From an uncultured Clostridia bacterium (GTDB taxonomy: Bacteria; Bacillota; Clostridia; UMGS1810), in contig CALGRC010000147.1 of assembly GCA_937959315.1 (NCBI GenBank), positions 1-11,911 of the forward strand: a stretch of DNA of 11,911 bases, given 5' to 3'. Below, in pieces: positions 1 through 6,827 of the stretch (its first letter is position 1; the number at the start of each line of letters is the position of its first letter). The notes below the pieces were generated by a model. It was not told where the DNA came from and searched no databases. It was given only the letters and a program-made list of their open reading frames with translations. The position numbers were made by a program, and so were the translations under genes.

Positions 1-1
1 C

Positions 2-1504
2 CTGTTTCAGAACCTGATTGTCGGCGGGCAGGATATCCACGGCTTGGACTGCACCAACGACCTGTCCTACATGTGTATCAACGCTTCCATGCATGTTATG
101 CTGCCGCAGCCGTCGCTGTCCATCCGCATTTGGAACGGCACCCCGCACGACCTGATGCTGCACGCGGCAAAGCTGACCGCCACCGGCGTTGGGCTGCCAG
201 CCTATTACAACGATGAAGTGATTATCCCGGCGCTGCTCAACCGCGGGCTGACCCTGGAGGATGCGCGCGACTACTGCATCATCGGCTGCGTGGAACCGCA
301 AAAAGCCGGGAAAACCGACGGCTGGCACGACGCGGCATTCTTTAATATGTGCCGCCCGCTGGAATTGGTATTTACCAACGGCATGGACAAAGGCGAGCAG
401 GTGGGCCTGCAAACGGGCGATGTGGCGCAAATGCAGACCTTTGACGACTTTTTCAGCGCCTATAAAAAACAGATGGAATATATGATTTCCCTGCTGGTAA
501 ACGCAGACAATTCCATTGACCAGGCGCACGCCGACCGCTGCCCGCTGCCCTTTTTGTCATCCATGGTGGATGATTGCATAACAAGAGGGAAATCGGTGCA
601 GGAGGGCGGTGCGGTGTACAATTTCACCGGCCCGCAGGGCTTTGGCATCGCCAACGTGGCCGACGCGCTCTACGCCATACGGACGCTGGTGTTTGAAAAG
701 AAGGTGTTGACCCTTCCGGCAATCGGCCAGGCGATGGCGCACAATTTTGGTATGCCCTATGCCGATCATGCGGCGGAAAAGCTAACGGTAGATGTGTTAA
801 AAAATGCCGCTGCTTTAGGGTCGCCGGTTGACCGGTCACAGATTGCGGAAATTTTCCGTATGGTGCAGGAAAACCCGCTGCCTGAGCAGGAAAAACAGGC
901 ATATCAGGACATTTACCGCATGATATCTGACCTTCCCAAATTTGGGAATGACTTAGACGATGTGGACGCGCTGGCGCGGGAGGCAGCCTACACCTACACC
1001 CGCCCGATGGAGCGTTACCGCAACCCGCGCGGCGGGCAATACCAGGCGGGGCTGTACCCGGTATCGGCCAATGTGCCGCTGGGTGCGCAGACGGGTGCAA
1101 CCCCTGATGGCAGGCTGTGCGGCACACCCATTGCCGACGGCGTATCCCCTGCGGCGGGACGGGATGTCCACGGCCCAACCGCAGCATGCAATTCGGTAGC
1201 ACGCTTAGATCACGGCATTGCCTCCAACGGTACGCTGTTCAATATGAAATTCCATCCGTCCGCCCTGAAAGGGCAATCGGGCTTAGAGAGCTTTGCCGCC
1301 CTGATCCGCGCGTTTTTTGACCAAAAAGGCATGCACATGCAGTTTAATGTGGTCAGCCGCGAAACGCTGCGGGACGCCCAGATCCACCCGGAAAATTACA
1401 AGGGCCTGGTGGTGCGGGTGGCAGGCTACAGCGCCCTGTTTACCACCCTATCCCGCTCGCTGCAGGATGACATTATCAACCGGACCGAACAGGTAAGCTT
1501 TTAA
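2..1504 (+). CDS. Glycyl radical diol dehydratase (B12-independent 1,2-propanediol dehydratase), 3' part
   Basis: This is the C-terminal 500 residues of a pyruvate-formate-lyase-family glycyl radical enzyme. The reading frame is open from base 2, so the start and any N-terminal targeting peptide lie upstream of the window; full-length relatives are roughly 800-850 residues. The thiyl-radical cysteine sits in YCIIGCVEPQ (visible residue 96, codon 287-289). The radical-bearing glycine is in RVAGYSA near the C-terminus (visible residue 475, codon 1424-1426). GCVEPQ is the form found in glycerol/propanediol dehydratases and related eliminases rather than in formate lyases, which have adjacent cysteines. 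Together with the aldolase, PduP- and PduL-like neighbours this supports dehydration of 1,2-propanediol to propionaldehyde inside the microcompartment. Choline lyase is unlikely given the neighbours, and glycerol as substrate cannot be excluded. The activase gene follows after 22 bases. Confidence 0.93.
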   Translation: MFQNLIVGGQDIHGLDCTNDLSYMCINASMHVMLPQPSLSIRIWNGTPHDLMLHAAKLTATGVGLPAYYNDEVIIPALLNRGLTLEDARDYCIIGCVEPQKAGKTDGWHDAAFFNMCRPLELVFTNGMDKGEQVGLQTGDVAQMQTFDDFFSAYKKQMEYMISLLVNADNSIDQAHADRCPLPFLSSMVDDCITRGKSVQEGGAVYNFTGPQGFGIANVADALYAIRTLVFEKKVLTLPAIGQAMAHNFGMPYADHAAEKLTVDVLKNAAALGSPVDRSQIAEIFRMVQENPLPEQEKQAYQDIYRMISDLPKFGNDLDDVDALAREAAYTYTRPMERYRNPRGGQYQAGLYPVSANVPLGAQTGATPDGRLCGTPIADGVSPAAGRDVHGPTAACNSVARLDHGIASNGTLFNMKFHPSALKGQSGLESFAALIRAFFDQKGMHMQFNVVSRETLRDAQIHPENYKGLVVRVAGYSALFTTLSRSLQDDIINRTEQVSF

Positions 1505-1526
1505 ATGCCGGGAAAGGAGCAAGAGG

Positions 1527-2156
1527 ATGCAAGACGATTACCAGGCAACCGGCCGGATTTTTGATATCCAGCGGTTTTCGGTGCATGACGGGCCGGGGAT
1601 CCGCACCATTGTGTTTTTAAAGGGCTGTTTCCTGCGCTGCCAGTGGTGCTGCAACCCCGAGTCGCAGGAACACGGCATCCAGACCATGGTGCAAAACGGG
1701 AAAGAAACCACCGTCGGGCGCGACGTGACGGTAGGGGAAGTCATGGATACCGTATTGCGCGACCGGCCTTACTACCGGCGGTCGGGCGGCGGGATGACGC
1801 TGTCGGGCGGGGAACTGCTGTTCCAGCCGGCCTTTGCGCTGTCGCTGCTGCGGGCTGCTAAGGGGAACGGCCTCAATACCGCCGTGGAGTCCACCGGCTG
1901 TACGCCGTTTGACGTCATAGAACCACTGCTGCCCTACATCGATGTGTACCTGCTGGATATCAAGCATATGGACAGCGCCAAGCACAAGGCTTTCACCGGC
2001 ATACCAAATGAGCAGATCCTGCAAAACGCGCCGCACATTGCGCACGGCGTGAAACAGCTCATTGTGCGGGTGCCGGTGATACCCACCTTTAATGCAACGG
2101 CAGAAGAAATCAGCGCGATTGCCCGGTTTGCGGCTTCACTGCCCGGTGTGGAATAA
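1527..2156 (+). CDS. Glycyl radical enzyme activase (radical SAM), prematurely stopped
   Basis: This frame encodes 209 residues of a PflA-type activating enzyme, which uses S-adenosylmethionine and a 4Fe-4S cluster to put the radical on the neighbouring dehydratase. Visible motifs are VHDGPGIRT (residues 19-27), the radical-SAM CX3CX2C (C34, C38, C41) and SGGE (93-96). The extra ferredoxin-like 8-cysteine insert common in dehydratase activases is absent, so the layout is short as in PflA. The ATG at 1527 follows AAAGGAG at 1513-1519. An in-frame TAA at 2154-2156 cuts the protein, but the same frame continues with family-like sequence to 2315, giving about 262 residues if uninterrupted. Residue 97 is Leu (GGELL) where relatives usually have Pro (GGEPL). 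Either this is a damaged gene or the stop is a sequence error; it is the only activase in the window. Confidence 0.88.
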   Translation: MQDDYQATGRIFDIQRFSVHDGPGIRTIVFLKGCFLRCQWCCNPESQEHGIQTMVQNGKETTVGRDVTVGEVMDTVLRDRPYYRRSGGGMTLSGGELLFQPAFALSLLRAAKGNGLNTAVESTGCTPFDVIEPLLPYIDVYLLDIKHMDSAKHKAFTGIPNEQILQNAPHIAHGVKQLIVRVPVIPTFNATAEEISAIARFAASLPGVE

Positions 2157-2315
2157 CTGCACCTGCTGCCCTACCACCGCATGGGGCTGGACAAATACCA
2201 TGGCTTAGGACGCCCCTACGCGCTGGAAACACTCAATCCGCCGGACGGCGAAACCATGGAAGGGCTGCGGCAGGCGGCTTTGCAATCTGGCATCCGCTGC
2301 CAGATTGGCGGATAA
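2157..2315 (+). pseudogene. Severed C-terminal tail of the glycyl radical activase
   Basis: These 52 codons plus a TAA at 2313-2315 continue the activase frame directly after the in-frame stop. The translation opens with LHLLPYHRMGLDKY, a conserved C-terminal signature of PflA-type activases that normally packs against the SAM site, and the rest matches the usual end of these proteins in length. There is no frame change, so one substitution in codon 2154-2156 (for example GAA or CAA to TAA) accounts for the break. An internal ATG at 2181 has no convincing ribosome binding site, so independent translation is unlikely. The piece ends just before the GGAGG serving the next gene, as expected if the 1527-2315 unit was once one intact gene. 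Confidence 0.85.
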
Positions 2316-2327
2316 GGAGGCAACAGC

Positions 2328-2696
2328 ATGACAGAAGATTTCTTGCATGACAAATTAAGGATTGTACAGGAAATTGTCCCCGGGCGGGAAATTACGCTGG
2401 CGCACATCATTGCCAACCCGGACGGGAGCCTGTTTCAGACCATCGGCATGGAGCCGGGCGGCGGCCATACCAAATCGGCCATTGGCATTGTGACGGTATC
2501 ACCCAGCGAAACAGCCATCATCATCGCCGATATTGCGCTTAAAAGCTCGGGCGTCTCGCTCTGCGCCGCCGACCGCATTGCCGGCACGCTCATCATTGCC
2601 GGTACGGTATCGGAGGTGGAAAGCGCCATGGCCGCATTGACCGCATATGCCAGGGAAACCTTAAAATTCAGCATTTGCGACATCACCCGCACCTAA
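2328..2696 (+). CDS. eutS: BMC shell protein, EutS/PduU type (circularly permuted BMC-H)
   Basis: The 122-residue product is a single-domain microcompartment shell protein of the EutS/PduU group. It has the N-terminal stretch VPGREITLAHIIANP (residues 17-31) that forms the small beta-barrel over the hexamer pore in this permuted group, and it ends in the typical CDITRT. The BMC core runs from about residue 49 to 116 (AIGIVTVSPSETAIIIADIA). A short glycine-rich stretch, PGGGH (43-47), joins the two parts. Members are usually 110-116 residues, so this one is slightly long. The start follows GGAGG at 2316-2320. It is the last gene before the promoter-bearing spacer and is probably co-transcribed with the dehydratase and activase. 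Whether the hexamer is flat (PduU) or bent (EutS) cannot be told from sequence alone. Confidence 0.92.
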   Translation: MTEDFLHDKLRIVQEIVPGREITLAHIIANPDGSLFQTIGMEPGGGHTKSAIGIVTVSPSETAIIIADIALKSSGVSLCAADRIAGTLIIAGTVSEVESAMAALTAYARETLKFSICDITRT

Positions 2697-2727
2697 AAAC
2701 AACAGAAAAAAAGAAAATAACAGAAAA

Positions 2728-2752
2728 ACGGTTGACTTTCCACAAAAACCGT
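2728..2752. repeat. Inverted repeat in the promoter region (possible operator)
   Basis: The arms ACGGTT (2728-2733) and AACCGT (2747-2752) are perfect inverted copies with a 13-base gap. They lie over the proposed -35 box and most of the promoter spacer. Centre spacing of 19 bases would suit a dimeric repressor. With 6-bp arms, a long loop and no T-tract after it, a terminator is unlikely. The regulator is not known; the DeoR-family protein encoded at 10169 is the obvious local candidate. Confidence 0.4.
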
Positions 2753-2760
2753 GATAAGCT
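2732..2760 (+). promoter_or_regulatory. Putative sigma-A promoter for the aldolase/shell operon
   Basis: TTGACT (2732-2737) is a 5/6 match to the -35 consensus. It is followed 17 bases later by TAAGCT (2755-2760) as a weaker -10, preceded by TG at 2752-2753 in extended -10 position. Transcription would begin near 2767, about 50 bases ahead of the aldolase ATG. The 121-bp spacer is the longest gap in the window and strongly AT-rich, which supports a promoter here. This is a sequence match only. Confidence 0.55.
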
Positions 2761-2817
2761 GTATCTATAAACAACGCATTTTGCATACATACCATTTATA
2801 AAAAGGAGTAGAGGAAC

Positions 2818-3639
2818 ATGGCAATGGTATCTGAATATGAAATCAAAAAACAAATCTGCGACATTGGCAAACGCATCTACAACCGGGGCATGGTGGCCGC
2901 GAACGACGGCAATATCTCGGTCAAGCTGGATGACAACACCTTTCTGTGTACGCCGACCGGCGTGAGCAAGGGCTTTATGACCCCGGAATACATCTGCAAG
3001 GTGGACGCAGACGGCAATGTGATCCAGGCCAACGGCAGCTTCAAGCCGTCATCTGAAATCAAAATGCATATGCGGGTGTACAAAAAACGTCCCGATGTAA
3101 AATCTGTGGTACACGCCCACCCCATTTATGCAACCAGCTTTGCCATTGCGGGCATCCCGCTCACCCAGCCTATTATGCCCGAAGCGGTGATTGCACTCGG
3201 CTGTGTGCCGATTGCCGAGTACGGCACGCCGTCCACCGATGAAATCCCAGATGCGGTGGAAAAATACCTGCCCTACTTTGACGCAGTACTGCTAGAAAAC
3301 CACGGGGCGCTGACCTATTCCGATTCGCTTCTGGCAGCCTATCACAAAATGGAATCGGTAGAATTTTACGCCGAGCTGCTGTTTAAATCCAAACAACTGG
3401 GTACCCCGCACGAATTTTCCGAGCAGCAGGTGCAGCGGCTGTATGAAATCCGCCGGAAATTTGGCATGACCGGCAAACACCCGGCAGACCTTTGCCCCAA
3501 CAACAAGGACGGCAAGGCGAGCTGCCATTCGTGCGGCGTTCAAAGCTGCGGCATTGCCAAAAAAGACAGCAACACAGAAGAAGAACTGGTAGCCAAAATT
3601 ACCCGGCTTGTGCTGGAGGAATTACAGAAATCCAAATAA
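2818..3639 (+). CDS. Class II sugar-phosphate aldolase (fuculose-/rhamnulose-phosphate aldolase type) with C-terminal encapsulation helix
   Basis: The 273-residue protein is a zinc-dependent class II aldolase of the FucA/AraD family. It would cleave L-fuculose-1-phosphate or L-rhamnulose-1-phosphate to DHAP and L-lactaldehyde. The zinc and catalytic residues are visible: Glu80 in KPSSE, His99 and His101 in VVHAHP, and His162 in ENHGAL. Phosphate-loop motifs are GNIS (31-34) and TPTG (45-48). The catalytic domain ends near residue 215, and FucA itself is about 215 residues. The extra tail holds a cysteine cluster (C226, C236, C239, C244) and then an amphipathic helix, TEEELVAKITRLVLEELQ (253-270), typical of BMC encapsulation peptides. 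The ATG at 2818 is preferred over 2824 because AAAAGGAG at 2801-2808 is better spaced. Nearby rhaA favours rhamnulose-1-phosphate, but fuculose-1-phosphate is also possible. Confidence 0.92.
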   Translation: MAMVSEYEIKKQICDIGKRIYNRGMVAANDGNISVKLDDNTFLCTPTGVSKGFMTPEYICKVDADGNVIQANGSFKPSSEIKMHMRVYKKRPDVKSVVHAHPIYATSFAIAGIPLTQPIMPEAVIALGCVPIAEYGTPSTDEIPDAVEKYLPYFDAVLLENHGALTYSDSLLAAYHKMESVEFYAELLFKSKQLGTPHEFSEQQVQRLYEIRRKFGMTGKHPADLCPNNKDGKASCHSCGVQSCGIAKKDSNTEEELVAKITRLVLEELQKSK

Positions 3640-3654
3640 AAGGAGCATCCCGAT

Positions 3655-4857
3655 ATGGACATGAATGCGGCAAATATTGAAGCCATCGTCCGCCAGGTAT
3701 TGCAGGATATGCAGCAGCCGGCAGCACCGCAGCGCGGGGCTGGAACTGCAGCTATCCCAAAGACCAGCCGCGTGGCCATGCTGACCAAATTAGAGCACTA
3801 TGACATCAAGGAATATCCCATCCCGCCGGTCGGTGACGATGATATTTTAGTCAAGGTAGAGGGCTGCGGCATCTGCGGTACCGACGCGCACGAATTCAAA
3901 CGCGACCCGTTTGGCCTGATCCCGGTGGCGCTGGGGCACGAGGGTACCGGCGAGATTGTGAAAATGGGCAAAAATGTGAAACAGGACAGCGCAGGAAAGC
4001 CGCTTGCCGTTGGCGATAAAGTGGTCACCTGCATGATTTTCAAAGACAACCCGGACATCACCATGTTTGATTTAAACAAGCAAAATGTCGGCGGTGCGGA
4101 CGTTTACGGCCTGCTGCCCGACGACGACATCCACTTAAACGGCTGGTTTGCCGACTATCTGCTGGTACGCGGCGGCTCCACCATCTTCAACGTCAGCGAT
4201 TTGGATCTGGACGAACGGATTTTGATTGAACCGTGCGCCGTACTGGTCCATGCGGTGGAACGTGCCAAGACCACCGGCATCCTGCGGTTTAACAGCCGGG
4301 TGGTGGTACAGGGCTGCGGCCCGATTGGGCTCATTTGCATTGCAGTTTTGCGCACCATGGGCATTGAAAATATCGTTGCGGTGGACGGCGAAGCCAAACG
4401 GCTGGAATTTTCCAAAAAAATGGGCGCCTGCGCAACCGTCAATTTCAAAGAGCACCAGGGCATTGAGGCGCTTTCCGGCGCAGTGGAACAGGCGCTGGGC
4501 GGACATCTGGCAGACTTTGCCTTCCAGTGCACCGGTTCGCCTGCGGCGCACAGCAACATCTATCATTTCATCCGCAACGGCGGCGGGCTTTGCGAGCTGG
4601 GCTTTTTCATCAACGGCGGCGACGCGACCATCAACCCGCACTTTGACATCTGCGCCAAGGAACTCACCACCGTCGGCTCGTGGGTATACACGCTGCGCGA
4701 CTATGCAACGACATTTGATTTCCTAAAACGGGCCAAGGGCATTGGGCTGCCAATGAAGGAGCTTATCACCCACAAATTCCCGCTTTCGCAAATCAATGAG
4801 GCGCACCGTACCAATTTGAGCATGGAAGGTTTAAAAATTGCAATCATCAATGAATAA
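3655..4857 (+). CDS. Zinc-dependent alcohol dehydrogenase (MDR family) with N-terminal encapsulation helix
   Basis: This 400-residue medium-chain dehydrogenase starts with an amphipathic helix, NIEAIVRQVLQDMQQ (residues 7-21), and a Pro/Ala-rich linker, a BMC targeting signature. The catalytic domain follows from about residue 38. Catalytic zinc ligands are Cys74 in GCGICGTD, His95-Glu96 in GHEGTGE and probably the Glu of IEPCA, as in sorbitol-dehydrogenase-like members. The Rossmann motif is VVVQGCGPIG. The four-cysteine structural zinc lobe of many MDR enzymes is missing: the matching region (VVTCMIFKDNPDITMF) has one cysteine. The likely role is NAD(H)-linked reduction of lactaldehyde to 1,2-propanediol or of propionaldehyde to 1-propanol, regenerating NAD+ for the aldehyde dehydrogenase. 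Which substrate is used cannot be decided here. AAAGGAG ends 9 bases before the ATG, and the gap to the aldolase is 15 bases. Confidence 0.9.
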   Translation: MDMNAANIEAIVRQVLQDMQQPAAPQRGAGTAAIPKTSRVAMLTKLEHYDIKEYPIPPVGDDDILVKVEGCGICGTDAHEFKRDPFGLIPVALGHEGTGEIVKMGKNVKQDSAGKPLAVGDKVVTCMIFKDNPDITMFDLNKQNVGGADVYGLLPDDDIHLNGWFADYLLVRGGSTIFNVSDLDLDERILIEPCAVLVHAVERAKTTGILRFNSRVVVQGCGPIGLICIAVLRTMGIENIVAVDGEAKRLEFSKKMGACATVNFKEHQGIEALSGAVEQALGGHLADFAFQCTGSPAAHSNIYHFIRNGGGLCELGFFINGGDATINPHFDICAKELTTVGSWVYTLRDYATTFDFLKRAKGIGLPMKELITHKFPLSQINEAHRTNLSMEGLKIAIINE

Positions 4858-4893
4858 AATAAAACGTACATAAAATTTTAGGAGGAAGTAAAA

Positions 4894-5172
4894 ATGGCAC
4901 AGGAAGCATTGGGCATGGTAGAAACAAGAGGATTGGTTGCGGCAATTGAGGCGGCTGACGCCATGGTAAAGGCAGCCGAGGTCACCCTAATCGGCACCGA
5001 AAAAATCGGCTCCGGTTTGGTCAGCGTCATGGTGCGCGGCGACGTCGGCGCGGTCAAAGCCGCGGTAGAGGCCGGCGGTTCCTCGGCGGCCAAGCTGGGC
5101 GAAATCATTGCAACCCACGTCATTCCGCGCCCGCACGGCGATGTGGAAAAAATCCTGCCTTCCTTAAAATAA
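4894..5172 (+). CDS. BMC-H shell hexamer protein (PduA/EutM type)
   Basis: A canonical 92-residue single BMC domain (Pfam BMC family). It opens with ALGMVETRGLVAAIEAADAM, carries the pore loop EKIGSG (residues 36-41) identical in type to PduA and EutM, and ends with HVIPRPHGDVEKILP (75-89). Such proteins form the hexagonal tiles of the shell facets, with a narrow polar pore passing small metabolites such as 1,2-propanediol. It is the only plain BMC-H in the window; other copies may lie outside. The ATG is preceded by a strong GGAGG at 4881-4885. The 36-base AT-rich spacer before it separates enzyme genes from shell genes but shows no clear promoter. Confidence 0.96.
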   Translation: MAQEALGMVETRGLVAAIEAADAMVKAAEVTLIGTEKIGSGLVSVMVRGDVGAVKAAVEAGGSSAAKLGEIIATHVIPRPHGDVEKILPSLK

Positions 5173-5208
5173 TCCGCTTTCTTATTCTGACAATCGGAAG
5201 GTGAGGGT

Positions 5209-5478
5209 ATGTTGGTTTGCAAGGTAGTCGGCAGTGTTGTAGCAACACGGAAAAACGAAAAGCTAATCGGAAACAAATTCCTGATTGTACAGCCCTTGCA
5301 GGGCATGTCCACCGACGGCGGCAAACTGGTCGCCGTCGATAATGTGGGCGCAGGATTCGGCGAGATTGTGCTGGTGGCATGCGGCAGTGCGGCACGCATT
5401 GGCTGCGGCCTGGACGACTCGCCCATTGATGCAGCCATCGTCGGCATTGTGGACGATGGGACTGGACTGGAGCAGTGA
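5209..5478 (+). CDS. eutN: BMC-P vertex protein (EutN/CcmL type)
   Basis: The 89-residue product belongs to the EutN/CcmL/PduN family, whose pentamers cap the vertices of the icosahedral shell. The family start MLVCKVVGSVVATRKNEKL is clear, followed by LIVQPL (residues 25-30), VAVDNVGAGFGEIVLVACGSAAR (with the conserved D44 and G-rich turn) and an IVGIVD end. Length is normal, since these proteins are 80-100 residues. An AAGGTGAGGG ribosome binding site precedes the ATG. The TGA stop at 5476-5478 overlaps the GTG of the next gene (GTGA), suggesting translational coupling. It is the only vertex protein in the window. Confidence 0.95.
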   Translation: MLVCKVVGSVVATRKNEKLIGNKFLIVQPLQGMSTDGGKLVAVDNVGAGFGEIVLVACGSAARIGCGLDDSPIDAAIVGIVDDGTGLEQ

Positions 5479-6824
5479 AACACATGCAACTGGAAGAATT
5501 GGTTTCACAACTGAAAGAAAGCGGTACGGTCGGCGCAGGCGGCGCAGGGTTCCCCTCGTATGCCAAGCTGGACAGCCGGGCCGATACCGTCATTTTAAAT
5601 TGTGCAGAGTGCGAGCCGCTGTTTCAAGTACACCGCCAGCTTCTGGAACGCTATGCGTTTGAGATTGTCAGCGCGCTGTGCATGGTAGCCGGCGCCGTGG
5701 GGGCAGATACCGCCATCGTTGCGGTCAAGCCCTCGTATGCCGGCGCAGTGGACGCAGTGAAAAACATACTCCCGTCATTTCCCAAGGCACGCCTGTCGCT
5801 GCTGCCGGAAGTCTACCCGGCCGGCGACGAGGTGGTGCTCATTTACGAAACGACCGGGCGTGTGGTTGCCCCTGGCAGCCTGCCCATTACTGTGGGAACC
5901 ATTGTGTATAATGTAGAAACCATGCTCAATGCATGGCGGTTTTTACACGACGGCAAGCCGGTAACCCACAAATATGTGATGGTGGGCGGCGCAGTCGCAG
6001 CCCCTGCAACCCTCTTGGCGCCCATCGGCACGGCGTTTTCCGAGCTGGTGCGCATGGCGGGCGGGGTAACGGCCAAAGACGCCGTATTGTTAAACGGCGG
6101 CCCCATGACGGGGCAAATAGGGACTTTGCACGATGTGGTGACGAAAACAACCAACGCGGTGCTGATGCTGCCGCGTGACCATTATGTGATACAAAAACGG
6201 CTGGCCAAAACCGGGAACAGCATCCGGCGGGCCATGAGCGCATGCTGCAACTGCCGCATGTGCACCGATTTGTGTCCCAGAAATTTGCTGGGGCACCCCA
6301 TAGACCCCCAGGCCTTTATGAACGGCCTGGCCAAAGGAAAAACCGACGATGTGACGCCGTTTGTACATACGCTATACTGTTCGCAGTGCGGCCTGTGCGA
6401 GCTGTACGCATGCGGGCAGGAGCTTTCGCCGCGGACGCTCATTGGCGCCTGCAAAACGGGATTGCAGAAAAACGGCGTCCGGGCGCAGCCGGTGCAGGCA
6501 AAGCCGGTGCCAAAGGAACGCGCGTACCGGCAGATCCCAGTATCCCGTCTGGTGGCACGGCTGGGTTTAAAGCGCTACAATGTGAAAGCGCCCATTGACA
6601 GCCGGACGGTGCCAGTACAAACGCTTACCCTGCCGCTCAAGCAGCACATCGGCGCACCGGCGCAGCCGCTGGTTGCACCGGGAGACCGGGTAACCAAAAA
6701 CCAAAAAATTGCCGATATACCAGACGGCCAGCTTGGCGCCCCCATCCATGCGCCGGCGGGCGGCACGGTAGAAGCGGTAAGCGGCGGCAGCATCCGCATC
6801 AAAATCGGGCAAAGCGAGGAATAA
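5475..6824 (+). CDS. pduS: PduS/RnfC-like Fe-S flavoprotein (electron carrier of the microcompartment)
   Basis: The 449-residue protein matches the RnfC/NqrF-like PduS family in length and motifs. The N-terminal GAGGAGFPSYAK (residues 20-31) and LNCAECEP (41-48) belong to the nucleotide/FMN-binding RnfC part. Two 4Fe-4S motifs follow: C257-x2-C260-x2-C263-x3-CP and C302-x2-C305-x2-C308-x4-C313. The C-terminus (about 370-445) is a barrel-sandwich (lipoyl-like) domain. In B12-dependent systems PduS is described as a cobalamin reductase. Here the dehydratase is a glycyl radical enzyme, so the likely role is NADH oxidation or electron transfer, perhaps through the PduT-like Fe-S pore encoded next. 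The start is either GTG 5475, overlapping the eutN stop, or ATG 5484, which sits better behind GGAG at 5469-5472. The two proteins differ by three residues. Confidence 0.92.
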   Translation: MKHMQLEELVSQLKESGTVGAGGAGFPSYAKLDSRADTVILNCAECEPLFQVHRQLLERYAFEIVSALCMVAGAVGADTAIVAVKPSYAGAVDAVKNILPSFPKARLSLLPEVYPAGDEVVLIYETTGRVVAPGSLPITVGTIVYNVETMLNAWRFLHDGKPVTHKYVMVGGAVAAPATLLAPIGTAFSELVRMAGGVTAKDAVLLNGGPMTGQIGTLHDVVTKTTNAVLMLPRDHYVIQKRLAKTGNSIRRAMSACCNCRMCTDLCPRNLLGHPIDPQAFMNGLAKGKTDDVTPFVHTLYCSQCGLCELYACGQELSPRTLIGACKTGLQKNGVRAQPVQAKPVPKERAYRQIPVSRLVARLGLKRYNVKAPIDSRTVPVQTLTLPLKQHIGAPAQPLVAPGDRVTKNQKIADIPDGQLGAPIHAPAGGTVEAVSGGSIRIKIGQSEE

Positions 6825-6827
6825 TCA

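Noticed and set aside
624..1202. A 192-codon open frame on the minus strand inside the glycyl radical enzyme gene
   Set aside because: Its translation is low-complexity and rich in Pro, Arg and Ala with no recognisable family, and it lies antisense to a clearly conserved coding region. This is a usual side effect of GC-rich codon use.
2728..2752. Hairpin that could be a terminator after the EutS-like gene
   Set aside because: The stem is only 6 bp with a 13-base loop and has no run of T after it. The position over a promoter -35 box fits an operator better.
4858..4893. AT-rich spacer before the BMC-H gene as a second internal promoter
   Set aside because: There is a 10-base palindrome, TAAAATTTTA (4871-4880), but no -35 box at usable distance, and the spacer is only 36 bases. 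It looks like a ribosome-binding leader.
4878..5489. A 203-codon open frame on the minus strand spanning the BMC-H and EutN-type genes
   Set aside because: The plus strand encodes two textbook shell proteins with good ribosome binding sites. The antisense product is Ser/Pro/Thr-rich with no recognisable motif.
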